A DNA stretch of 64,000 bases from Oryzias latipes (lineage: Eukaryota; Chordata; Actinopteri; Beloniformes; Adrianichthyidae), in the NCBI RefSeq assembly GCF_002234675.1, contig NC_019866.2, positions 14,351,261 to 14,415,260 of the forward strand, written 5' to 3'. Every line of letters begins with the position of its first letter. Positions within the stretch are counted from its first letter, which is position 1. This document shows, piece after piece, positions 53,301 through 64,000 of this stretch. The notes below the pieces were generated by a model. That model searched no databases and was not told where the DNA came from. It saw only the letters and a list, made by a program, of their open reading frames with translations. The position numbers were made by a program, and so were the translations under genes.

Positions 53301-54793
53301 ATGATTAATTTCTCCTCCATGTTCAATTTACAAACGGTTTGCACTTCCAAATCTGAGTCCCCGAATGGTCATCTTTCAACGAATGTTTTGTACATAGAGC
53401 CTGAAAACAGGTGTAGAAACTTGCGTAGTGACGTTTGAACGAGAGAGTTTTGAACGTGAAAGCCCCAAACATGCATATATGTGCATTTACATAGACTTTT
53501 CGTTTAAAACGGGCAGTGTGAACATAGCTGTAGACCTGTGGGTTTTCAAACCACTGCCTCTAATGTAAAAAAAAACAAGGATAAGGGGATATAGGGCTTA
53601 GAAATTATCCTCAGTGACCCTTTGTGAGTTTACAAATTGTGTTCTTTCTAAAGTTTTCTATCTTTGATTTTTCTTTTGGTCAGTGTGACGATGCATTAGA
53701 GTCGTTTTGTATGTTTTGGTGATCTATCAATGGGTATTTTAAGGAAATTCAATACACAATGTTTTACAAAAACCGACTTTGCCTTTGAAAATGTTCGTTT
53801 ATTTCAATGCTACACTGATTTAACACCCACTAAGATTTCTAACAGTTCTAGATTCTAAACAAGTCGAACGTCATGAGCAAACCTGAGGACTTTAAAAATG
53901 TATTTCGTTTGATCCAACACTTTAGCTTAGTTTAGTTTACATTTCCACAATGTGTCACAAATAACAAATCTCCTCACAATACACAACGTGAAAAAAAGGG
54001 ACACCCCCAAAGCAGAAGCTTATTATTAGTGATCGGAACACTTCTGAAACCATTTTCTCTTATGAAGTTTAGAAATTTGTTAAGAGTGTGCTAAAGGTTG
54101 AGTCCAGGCCTTTTTTTCCCCTCGTGCTTGAATAAATAAATGTATGTTTCAGTAGTTGCATCATCTTAACTAGAAATGAGATGATGGGAATGTTGGGCAG
54201 CATCGGCCTACAAAGGTTGTAGTAAATCTAGTCAACATTCTGACTTCAGATTGTTGACTAGATTTATTTGTTTGTTTTATTTAATGCCAATATCTTGTGT
54301 TTGTGGTTTTGTCTATAAAAGTGATGAAAATAGTCTCAAAGTGGTGGAAAAGAGTTAGAAGAAGCAGGCCTAAATATTTGAGGTTATAAAGGTGGACGCT
54401 GCATGTACATACCTGTATTATCTCCATGCAGGATTGTGCAAAGACTTGAAGGTTTTTCTAAGAAACCTAAAGTGTTCCCTTATACGTCTTATCAAACATC
54501 CAACCCCAGAGAACAGTAATCTGTTCTTTTAAATGTCTGAAGCCGGTTAAGTCAGCCAGCAGAAGTTTCCTGTCTTTTTGAGTGGTCCGTGTGTCGATCT
54601 GTGCCCCACAGTTGATCCAGACTCCAGCGTTGGCTCCTTTGGGGTTGGTGATGTTAAAAACGACATCAGAGGAACTTGCATGCCCTCGAGAAGATCTATG
54701 TGTTGCTAGGAAAGAGGAGCTGCGTAAACTGTTGCTGGAGCAGGTGCCGACAGTGCTGGGGCTGCTAACAGGTGAGAACTATATATGTATAAA

Positions 54794-54828
<35 letters not shown>

Positions 54829-57800
54829 TTAGGACCATTGTTTTTTGAACACTTATTCTTTCTCCATACTTTGCAGGAATCCTTGAGACCTATTGGGACA
54901 AGCACAGTGTCATCACTTCAACACCGCCTCCTTCGCCCACCTCCGGCGAGAGTGGTGCGTGAGTTGCTCTAGTTAACAAATGAGGCAAATTTTAATAATA
55001 AAGGCTTTAAGATGGACTATTGAAAAGATACTTCTAGGGTGTTAACACTATCATGTGCTTTTTGTAATCTTTCAGTGGAGTTGCTGGGCAGTTTGTTTCA
55101 GGGCAGCCAGTACTCAAAGTTGCTTTGTCAGCCAATGGCAGCTTTGGACAATGACGGTCATCAGCTCTGTTGTCTGGTTTTGGAGTGTCTGGCTCACCTG
55201 TTCAGCTGGATCCCTCTTTCCACAAGTATTACCCCAACGCTGCTGGCGTCCATTTTCCATTTCGCACGGTTTGGTTGTGACTTACGGACAAAAGCCAAGA
55301 CGGGACCTTTTATCTCGACCTCCTCAAACGGATCGCTCAATTGTGGCACAGGGCCCCCAACATCAAATGGACAAGGGCTAAACGGACAGCAGAGCGGGAG
55401 TACTAAAGTGGATCGCGCTCGGCTTGGCGTGCTCGCCATGACTTGCATCAATGAACTGGTGTCAAAGAACTGCGTGCCAATGGATTTTGAGGAGTATCTG
55501 CTGCGAATGTTCCAGCAGACATTTTTTCTTCTGCAAAGGCTGACGCGAGAGAATAATGCCCACACGATCAAGAGTCGCTTGCAGGAACTGGATGAGAGGT
55601 ATGGATCAGTTTGTAAAGCCGTTTGTGGTTTGATTGCAGAAGTAATGTTATAAAAGCTACTTTCTAGTATTTGTTCTTGGCCTGCACAATAAATCGCATA
55701 TTTATTGTTATCGCGATATCAAGCTGTACAATAGGCATATCGCAAAAGGCAATTGCGATAAATGGTTACCTTATGGCAGCTTGAAGAATTTAACAAATCA
55801 AAAAAATCCCTTTATGCATTTGACCAATCGGATGAAGTCCTTTTATGTTAGATGTACACTAGGGTCATTTGGAGTGTAATATAAGTTATGTTGACTCTTT
55901 TTTTTCTTTTTCTTAATTGAACTATTGCAGTGAAATGGAAATTATGTTTTTGGTTGTTTTTCTATTTGTTCACGTATCGCAAGCTATATCGCCATCGCAA
56001 TCTTGATCATTAATAGGGCTGCACGATATGAGGAAATTTGCGATATAAGTGATCAATATGGCGATAACGATATAATTTGTGGTATATAAACAAATAGAAA
56101 AATAACCAAAAACATAATTCCCATTTCATTGCAACAGTTTAAAAATTATACTCCAAATGACCCTCATCGACATAGGTGACAGTCGTCTAACATAATAGGC
56201 CTCCATCTGATTGGTCAAAACATAAAGGGATTTATTTTTATGCGTTAAATGCTTCAAGCTGCCATAAGTTTGTTTTAACACATTTTGGGTTTATGATTTA
56301 TTGCGATATTCACCGTCTTTCGCGATATGCATATTGCAGAGCTGTATATTGCGAAAACGATAAATTTGCGGTATATTGTGCAGGCCTAATCATTAATATG
56401 GAGTTTTCCTCACATCATGCAGCCCTACTCTGTACTATGAAAATCAGCCTGTGCTCATCCACAACAACAGTCACAAATTCTTTCTTTGATTTGATCAGCT
56501 GCTATAGGACATTTCTCCACGTTCAGACTTGCATTAATTTTGTCCAAAGATCTTGTTTTTATGAAGGGAACTGAAGGCCACTGCTCAGTTTTCTCCAGCA
56601 CTTTTCAAAGATTCCTTATGGGGACCCTCCCCGAACCATTCTTCCTCAAGTGACCTGATTTACAATCTTTGATTCTTTTTTTCCAACCTCATTTCTTTCT
56701 AGACATTAATGTGTTCCCGTCTAAATAGTTTAAATGGTGTTGGACATTTTAAACCTAATTTGAGGAGTTTCAGTAATCTCCATACGTTGTTTTCATGATG
56801 TATGTTCATGATTGGACCTTTCTGAAAAGAAAGAAACATCTCTTCCATGAAAATGTGATGTGTCTCCCTTCATGGTTGTATAATAGTAAGAAATTCCCCA
56901 CAGCTAGCAGACATTTAATGATTCATGAAATAATTCATTGATAGTCTTCAAACAAATAGACTCGGACAGTGTAGTTCTTTAAACGAAAGGATAAAGCTTA
57001 CAGAATAACAAGCTTTCTCCATTATGTTTTTATCAAATCATTGTCTTTTTACTGGCTTTTTATCAGAGTTGACTCATACGTATTTCTTCCATGCCTGCAC
57101 CAAAATGAGTCTCTGATCAAATTGTACATTTCTGGGTTTGTTTTGTGCTCAGTAACCCAATTCAAAATGTTCTTTTTTTGAAGATAGGGGTTATAACCTT
57201 TTTTTTTCTCCAAACATAAATGTGTTAAGATTGGGGTTTTTCCCCGAGGCTTTGCATTGTTGCTTTGTAACATGACGGTGACCTCACCGACCCTAGCTCC
57301 TGCACAAATGTGCTCCCATCCCTCATGGTTTGTTTTCAAGCTAAACATGTGTGATTCTTTACTCTAAAATCCTTTTAACTGTGCTAAATGGTCTGATAAC
57401 CTAACCTAATAGTTGTTTTATCTTTTTTGTTTTTTTTGTCATTGCAGTTACTTGGAAAAGTTCACCGATTTCCTGCGCCTGTTTGTTAGTGTTCACTTGA
57501 GGAGGATTGAGTCAAGTCCTCAGTTTCCTGTTGTAGAGTTTCTTGCCCTGCTTTTCAAATACACCTTCAACCAGGTACAAGACACCTTTTCTAACAGTTA
57601 TTTCTTAAAAGCAAGATAGTGATCACACAAAAAAAATCCCATGCAAACTTGCTTTATTGTTGAATTTTCAGCCAACGCATGAGGGATACTTTGCCTGTTT
57701 GGACATTTGGAGTGTGTTTTTGGACTTTTTAACAACTAAAATCAAAAGCAGGCTTGCAGACAGAGAAAGTGTCCTTAACAGGTAATCAGCTTTCATGTTT

Positions 57801-60800
57801 TTCTACGTTTGGTCCGTGTTTTGAGCTCAAATGAATTGATCTGCCATTCATTTAACTGTTAAGTATCCTCATGATTTGGTAGCCAAACGACTGACCTTGA
57901 AAAGAAGAAGTTCAAGACAAAACACTCAAGACATGGCTTTGTCTCTTTTGGCTGATCAGCACAGAATTTTTTTCATGTTTATATAAGATGAGCCATGAGA
58001 TATTGCTATCCAGAGCAGCAGGAAACATACTAAGGGCACATCGTTTTATTTTTACTTTGGCTTTAAAGTAGTTTTTCCTGCTTTTGGTTCCTCTCTGACT
58101 AGAATTTTTGTTGAACTTTTATTCTGGAACCTGCTGATCTTTCATTTCTCATAGGCCGATAATAAAGGGTCAAAAGGAAGTGTGATAACCTGTGCATGTC
58201 TTCTATATAATATCTGTTCCAAATCAACTGTTTTGAATCTGACAGGTACAAAGATGCCTTAGTTCTTTTGTTAAGAGAGGTCCTGAATCGCATTCAGTTC
58301 AGATACAATCAGGCTCAGCTGGAAGAGCTGGACGATGAAGTACTGGACGACGACGTAAGAATATTTCCTCGTCTTCATACAGCAACAATCTACAAGTGTC
58401 TGTTTTCAGTGAATTAACACCTGTATTGCATTTCCATAGCAACAGACTGAGTGGCAACGGTACCTACGTCAGAGTCTGGAAGTGGTTGCCAAGGTGATGG
58501 AGCTGCTCCCATCCCATGCATTCTCTACTCTGGTAAATACATACTTGGACATATTTGTTCAATTCTGGACTTTATATATTTAGATACTACTTTATTAAAA
58601 ATGGATCCATGATGTCTGGGTTATTACACTCAACAAGCAGCTACCTAATACTTATTGTATAAGGTCACTTCAGTTTGATGCTTAAAAAGATTAGCACCAC
58701 TGAGGCAAAAGTTGTTCTTGATGCCTTTTTTGGTCTTTAGTCTAACAGTTCGTGACTCATTTGCAGGAAACTACTTCGATAACTTTTTTATTTTATTTAT
58801 TTATTTATTTAAAGGCATCATTATGGGATTTGATTGGAGCCTGTTTAAGCCTTTTTATTCCATCTGTCCCCTCCTTTACTCTGTCCCCGTATGTTCTGTG
58901 AATTAAACCTCTGTGAGGGCAAACCTGCTGGTGTGTCTTGAAGCTCTATCATCGTATGTTGGAGTGAACTTTAGTGTCATTATATTTTTACAGAAGCATT
59001 AAATTCAATATGAATTGGTTCCCTTTTTGTAGCCACTTCCTCCAAAGTGATTCTTTTCTTTTTTTCTCTCTTTTGTTTGCTTCCTTAAGTTTTGATGCAG
59101 TTGTTTGTTAGAAATACATTTTTTGTGATCTATGATCATTAAATCAACAAATGTTAGGAAAGCACAATGTTCCTTTACTTTCTGGCCATGTTCATAATTG
59201 AATGTTGAGAAATGCTTGTTTTTTTTTTGTTTTGTTTTTTTAAGATTGTTTTACCTCATCTTCTTGCTGTCCTTCATCTCTTTAGTTTCCAGTCCTTCAA
59301 GAGAATTTGGAGGTTTACCTGGGTTTGCAGCAGTTTATTGTCACTTCCAGCGGATCAAGTAAGTCTCATCTAAATTAACCTTTGCGTAGACGTGGTGCTG
59401 TAAATCTGAGAATGGAATGGAATGTTTTTGTCTCAGGTCGGAGTCTGAATATCACAGCAGAGAACGACTGTCGTCGACTTCACTGCTCTCTCAGGGATCT
59501 CAGCTCGCTGCTTCAAGCTATTGGCCGCTTGGCTGAGTATTTCATAGGGGAGGTCTTCGCTGCACGTTTCACTGACGCTCTGGCTGTGGTCGAGAGGTTC
59601 GTGTCCGCTTCTCATTTCAAATAAAGAACATACATGTAGAGCAGAACTGTCTCTAAATACAAAAGATCGGAACATACGACGCTGACTTTGACATTTACGT
59701 CTTTTGCCGTCTTCCGATTGACATGAATCCTTTCATGTGTCTGGACTTCATCCCTTGTCACATTTCTTTGTAGATTGGTGGAAGTGACTTGCTATGGCTC
59801 TCGGACCACCCTGTATGACCTTGAAACAGCTGTGCCTTCTGTGCTCAAACCGGACCTCAGTGATGTGTAAGTGCTGCATGTTGAAAAGGAGAAGCTGCTG
59901 GCACAGTGTGCACACATAGCGGGAAAACCTTGCTGACATGATAGGAGCTATGGATGTTTGTGACCATTTCCATATTTCAGACCATTCATGTTTAGAAGAC
60001 TGATAAGCCACTTATGTTTGTAGTTTTAAGTCCCAGCCTCTCGTTTAATGCCATTTCATGCTCAATGTAATGAAGTTCAATTGTTCTGTTTTTGGGTGTG
60101 ACTAAACTGATTTTCCAAGTGCTGCACTTTCTGTCTTTCAAAATTGTAGAAATCTTCCCAACACACATTTCTGATGGATTGTTCTGTCAGTTTACTTCCA
60201 AAGCTGTTAAATGCTGCTCTGAACACAGCTAACTGTTAAAGAAGCAATATTAATGTAGGTTTAGAGCCACATTTGATGTGAAGTATGCTCTGTATTAATA
60301 CACGTGTTCTCTTCTGCTTAATACAGACATGCACAAGCCCTCGCTGCACTGCAGGCCTACTCGCACTGGCTTGCACAGTTCTACAGTGAGGTCCACAGTC
60401 AAAACCAAAGTCAGTTCATCAACCTTATCACTTCTGCTGTAGATGCGGGCAGCCCACTCATTTCAGCTAAGGTAGTTGACCTCATTTTATTTTATTTTCA
60501 TGCTTTTGTTCAGATAATAGCTTCAGCATTTTGTTTTATATTAAGTGGAACAGTGGGCTTCCTGTTGAAAGTGTTATCTTTTTTATGCGTGGGACATTTT
60601 CCCCTTTATTATCTCCATCATATTCTAGAGAGAAAATCTGATTATGTCCTCTTCATCCACTTTGTTGGTGCTATTGTTGCTAGATAAAGTTCACTGCCTG
60701 GAACTGGCTCTTGTTTAAGTCCTATTTGTAAAGCAAGGGTGTCAGCTCTGTGACCTCGAGGCTTCCTTCCCATATACACCCCCACCCCCCTTACTGCCGT

Positions 60801-63056
60801 ATATCCTGGAGTCACACCGGAGTAGAAATGGCACCCCTGGCCAAACTATCAAAAACAACACAACCTATACCCCAGACAATACAGTCTTTCTCGTTGGTGG
60901 AACACACATGTTCCATATAATCTGCAGTAGCTGGAGCAAGGATGTCTTTAAAACAAGCTAGAAATGAATTTCTGAAGATTGATGTTAGATGTGCTCTAAA
61001 GTATGAGCAGCAGGTGACAGGCTTAATTTAAAAAACATTTGAAATTTGTGATTTTATTTTGCAACAATAAACTGTTTTTAAAAAAACGAGCAATTTAAAT
61101 ATATATATCCAGTAAAAGTCAGATTTTCCTTTTTCTGTACTTCAGTGGATGAGGAGAATTTATTGTTTCGTGTAGTTCAGAATTGAATAGTTGGTAGTCA
61201 CTATGATCTCTCTGACAATGTTGGCGTGTGTGATTACATGGAATCTATCACACAGCAGTTTTCTGTTTCCATTTGAAATCCCAGGTACCAGAAAAGCTGC
61301 TGCTCTCCGCATGTCATCTGATGGTTTCCATAACCTCCACAGTGAGGCCCGTGTTCCTGGTCAGTCTGCCAGCAATTCAGAACATCTTCAACTCCATTAC
61401 AACTCAGAATCAGAGCCACAGACTTCCACAAGAGGTAAACGTGGCCTCCTGCAGCGTTCACAGCCTTCAAGTCCTCTTATGCTCTCGTGTTTTTGTTGAG
61501 TAGTGGAAATCATTTCCTGTTTAGATGACAAATCTTTTTTTTGTGGTTTTTAAAGTTACTGTCAGTGTTAAAGTTTTAATTTGCCTCCAAAAAAACGTAT
61601 ATTTCCTCAAAGTGTTTTAAACATTGAAGGATTGTATCGAACAGATTTTTTTTTTTTCATTTTCTTGTCATACAGGCTCACATTCTGGTGTGTAGATCTT
61701 TGTCCAACATGCTGTTGCTTACATGGCCAAATCTGCCGGACAGTGAGCAGCAGTGGCATACCCGCTCAAGCAGCCACGCCAGCCTATTGGCAGCGCTTAC
61801 TCGAGAATATCGGGATTTACGAGGGACAGTGAACGTTACACACAGACAACCTAATCTGGAAAACGGTCAGTATCCATTTTTTTTTGTTTGTTTATTTTCC
61901 TGCCTCCCTCAGATTTGAGAATAACCTGACTCCTTTTCACGTTCGGCTTCTCTTGATCCTCTTTTAACTTTTGTTTCCAAACGTCTTTTTCCACTTCAGT
62001 GAAAGCGGTGATCCAACAAACACTGCCTGTGCTTAAAGACATAGTGGACAGCATCTCCAGTGAATCCACTAAATCACGACAGATATGTTATCAGAGTCTT
62101 CAAGAGTCGGTCCAAGTCTCTCTGAGCCTTTTTCCTGTGTTTATCCAGCAGGCAGGTCAGTTCCTCATCAGTTTTATTTGCTTCTGATTAGAGCTGAAGC
62201 TGATCCCCTCCTCCTCCTCACTCTATTAAATATGCATTCTTTCTTTCTCTGATATCTTGCAACAGAATATTGTACTTTCTGTAACATTGTATTATTTCAG
62301 GCACAACAATGCGTATGGATACTTTTATCTCAATCCCTTTTCCTTTGTAGACGTGACGGATGAGATGTTGGCTTTCTTCTTGACACTGTTTCAAGCTTTG
62401 AGGGTACAAATGGGAGTCGCCTTCACAGGCCAGATCCTCCAGACTTTCCTCAGCATGTTTACCAGGTAAAGAAAAACTTCCATTTTTATTGGAAAGTCCA
62501 ATTACATTTGCAAACTGTCTTAATAAGTTTTTTCTTTTCTGTGCCACAGGGAACAACTTGCCGCCAGTATTCTGCATGAAGGCAGTGCCGGGTGCAGAGT
62601 TGTGCAGAAGTTCCTGAAAATCCTGCAGGTGGTGGTGCAAGAGCCAGGCCAAGCTTTCAAGCCTTTCCTACCCAGCATCCTTTCTCTGTGTATGGAGCAG
62701 GTGTACCCTGTTGTGGCAGAGGTCTGTTCATTTTCAATCCTGATTTAATTTTTTTTTTTTTAACAATCACAGTTATATAATGGTCTGCTACGACAGCAAA
62801 CTTGGAAGTCTCTAAATTCAAAAGGTGCCATAATGTTCAAACTGCTTTATTTTCATTTGCTGAATGTAAGGAAAGCAATATTCTTGTTTTTCAGCGGCCC
62901 TCTCCAGACGTCAAGGCAGAGATGTTTGAGCTACTATACCAAATACTTCACCAAAACTGGAGGTACTTCTTCAAGACGTCAATCCTAACCACTGTCCAAA
63001 AAGGTGCTGCTGAAGACACCATGGAGAATGAGCCACAGTTCACAGCCACGATGCAG
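50358..63056 (+). CDS. xpo6: Exportin-6, nuclear export receptor for actin-profilin (3' end outside window)
   Basis: Twenty-one exons in phase: 50358-50360, 51092-51182, 52181-52293, 52612-52809, 54612-54771, 54877-54954, 55076-55598, 57448-57574, 57672-57781, 58246-58354, 58440-58532, 59286-59358, 59437-59596, 59774-59866, 60327-60471, 61285-61434, 61676-61865, 62000-62155, 62351-62465, 62550-62721, 62895-63056. They give 1007 residues ending ENEPQFTATMQ; roughly the last 165 residues of the human protein are not here. The amino terminus (SSEEGSLRALENLMTEFF, ERKREIEELLNNFAQQ) is the importin-beta amino-terminal region, followed by the exportin-1-like part (RNKLCKVIVDIGRQDWPMFYHDFF) and HEAT-type helices. 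XPO6 carries actin-profilin out of the nucleus with RanGTP. A Ser/Gly/Asn-rich insert near residues 270-310 (exon 7) is longer than I recall in human. The start is the least certain part: ATG alone forms the first coding exon. Confidence 0.93.
53057..54580. other. xpo6 intron 4, no feature seen
   Basis: The intron spans 52810-54611. Apart from a short ORF with no domain at 53220-53438 it is ordinary AT-rich intron. No terminal repeats or coding similarity noticed. Confidence 0.4.
54783..54828 (+). repeat. Compound (TA)n(CA)n microsatellite in xpo6 intron 5
   Basis: A short TATA run changes into about 11 ACAC units in the 105-bp intron between exons 5 and 6. Because the intron is so short, the array occupies nearly half of it. 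Confidence 0.9.
55677..56427. mobile_element. Older hAT-like MITE (copy A), split by a second copy
   Basis: It starts TTGGCCTGCACAATAAATCG at 55677. After the insertion of copy B it resumes at 56397 and ends CATCATGCAGCCCTA at 56427. Its terminal repeats match those of copy B (TAGGCCTGCACAATAT and TAGGGCTGCACGATAT) read in the opposite order, so the two copies face each other. Putative flanking 8-mers ATTTGTTC and CTCTGTAC agree at 5 of 8 positions. Non-coding; lies in xpo6 intron 7. Confidence 0.75.
56014..56388. mobile_element. Younger hAT-like MITE (copy B) nested in copy A
   Basis: A 375-bp element with terminal inverted repeats TAGGGCTGCACGATAT and TAGGCCTGCACAATAT (14 of 16 matching), flanked by perfect 8-bp duplications ATCATTAA (56006-56013 and 56389-56396). 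Its sequence is the reverse complement of copy A over most of its length, so the locus can fold into a long hairpin. There is no ORF. The 8-bp duplication supports hAT mobilisation. Confidence 0.85.
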
Positions 63057-64000
63057 GTGTGTTTCTGCTTTAACCCACACAAGCTTTTATTGCACTTTAT
63101 GGGCTTAAAGTTGTTGTTGTTCTTTCTAGAAGAATTGTAGTTTCTATCATTTTTATGTTCAACCATTGTTCACGCTAACTGACAAAAAGTTGATTTTGTA
63201 AATAATTTGGTTTTTACGTCATCACCCAACATGTTGGTTAAAAAAAATCAACCTTATGTTTACGTCTGAGTAACATGACTTTTAACTAATATCTCAATTA
63301 TTTTATGTTCTCTGAATAAACAGTTGATATTTCACTTGTATGAAACCTTTAAAATACTAAATATGTTCATGTGAAGTGAGCGTCATAATGCATTAACAGT
63401 GGTCTCCAACCTTTTTTAGGCCACAGACCGGTTTATTGTCAGAAAATATTTTCCCAACTGGTCTGAATTTGGCCACGAATATGTTTAGGCTTCTGGTCTC
63501 TGAAAACAAACAATTTCAATTTAAAATGCTACTAGAAGAAATTTTGTATTGAAGTCTGAAAACATTAGTAGATCTTTTTTATTTTTTTCCAGATGACAAA
63601 GATTCAATGAAACAAAGTTTTTGATTTGTGAAAGTTGTTTCTGATTCGTAAAAAAATAATAAAAGCAACATTCCACTTTTTTTAATAGAATGCCATTATA
63701 ACACTAAGAACTCAACCCAGTCTTAGATCATCTTTTAGGGCAAAAGGATTTTTTGTATTTTGTTTTCACAAAAATCCTCATTTATTGTGTATTTGTTAAC
63801 ACAGAAGAATATTTTCTTTTCTCAAATTTCTCAACACATGCCTGCCTAATTCTCCCTTTTAGTTGCAATAATTCATATATGTCTATTTCATCAGTTTGCA
63901 CAAATCAGAAATGACTCTATTTGATAGATTCTTTATTCTTTGTAAAAATGTTTGCGGCTGGTTTAAACTGTGATAAAGATTTTCTCTTTCATGCCAAAGT
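63057..64000. other. xpo6 intron 21, running off the window
   Basis: Exon 21 ends ATG CAG|GTGTGT at 63056/63057. No further xpo6 exon (expected to start with an AFGQSF-like sequence) is visible before 64000. At 63399 a hAT-type element end starts (CAGTGGTCTCCAACC, then GGCCACAGACCGG), but its other end is not identifiable. Confidence 0.6.
63399..63480 (+). repeat. End fragment of a second hAT-like MITE family
   Basis: The sequence CAGTGGTCTCCAACCTTTTT followed by AGGCCACAGACCGGTTTA is the characteristic terminal segment of a widespread fish hAT-type repeat. Only about 80 bp is recognisable; the rest has decayed or been lost. Confidence 0.5.

Noticed and set aside
53220-53438. 72-residue ORF in xpo6 intron 4
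   Set aside because: It has no similarity to exportins, and the exons on either side join in phase without it.

Overview
This is a teleost fish genomic window, probably percomorph. The evidence is AT-rich DNA, vertebrate multi-exon genes with GT-AG introns, fish-type tRNA-derived SINEs, hAT-like MITEs and an RTE-like LINE. I found no prokaryotic operons, CRISPR arrays or viral gene sets. Species cannot be fixed from the sequence alone.

Layout. 1-3.6 kb is non-coding and repeat-bearing. 3.7-6.3 kb (+) is a six-exon EF-hand calcium sensor gene close to CaBP5. 9.1-11.5 kb (-) is asphd1, five exons. An AT-rich spacer leads to a GC/CpG-rich block at about 14.4-15.1 kb. 15.4-31.6 kb (+) is sez6l2, with 18 coding exons and introns loaded with mobile elements. 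35.5-38.3 kb (+) is kctd13. 40.1-43.3 kb (+) is hirip3. 44.1-47.6 kb (+) is antkmt (fam173a). 50.4 kb to beyond the right edge (+) is xpo6, whose last exons lie outside the window. All coding exons were joined by eye and keep reading phase from start to stop, except xpo6, which is open at its 3' end.

The genes are unrelated in biochemistry: a synaptic calcium sensor, a membrane oxygenase-like protein, a neuronal CUB/sushi receptor, a CUL3 adaptor, a histone chaperone, a mitochondrial lysine methyltransferase and the actin exportin. asphd1, sez6l2, kctd13 and hirip3 are together the fish counterpart of human 16p11.2. The head-to-head asphd1/sez6l2 arrangement is retained, but gene order differs from human and no gene lies between kctd13 and hirip3.

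The most notable non-genic structures are: a complete-looking RTE-like LINE with one 997-residue ORF and perfect 17-bp target-site duplications in sez6l2 intron 7; an 888-bp MITE with internal tandem repeats in sez6l2 intron 5; a 1.2-kb hAT-like element with 8-bp duplications in sez6l2 intron 12; and, in an xpo6 intron, one hAT-like MITE inserted in inverted orientation inside an older copy of itself. I see no previously undescribed multi-gene system. The novelty is in gene order, exon structure and element biology.
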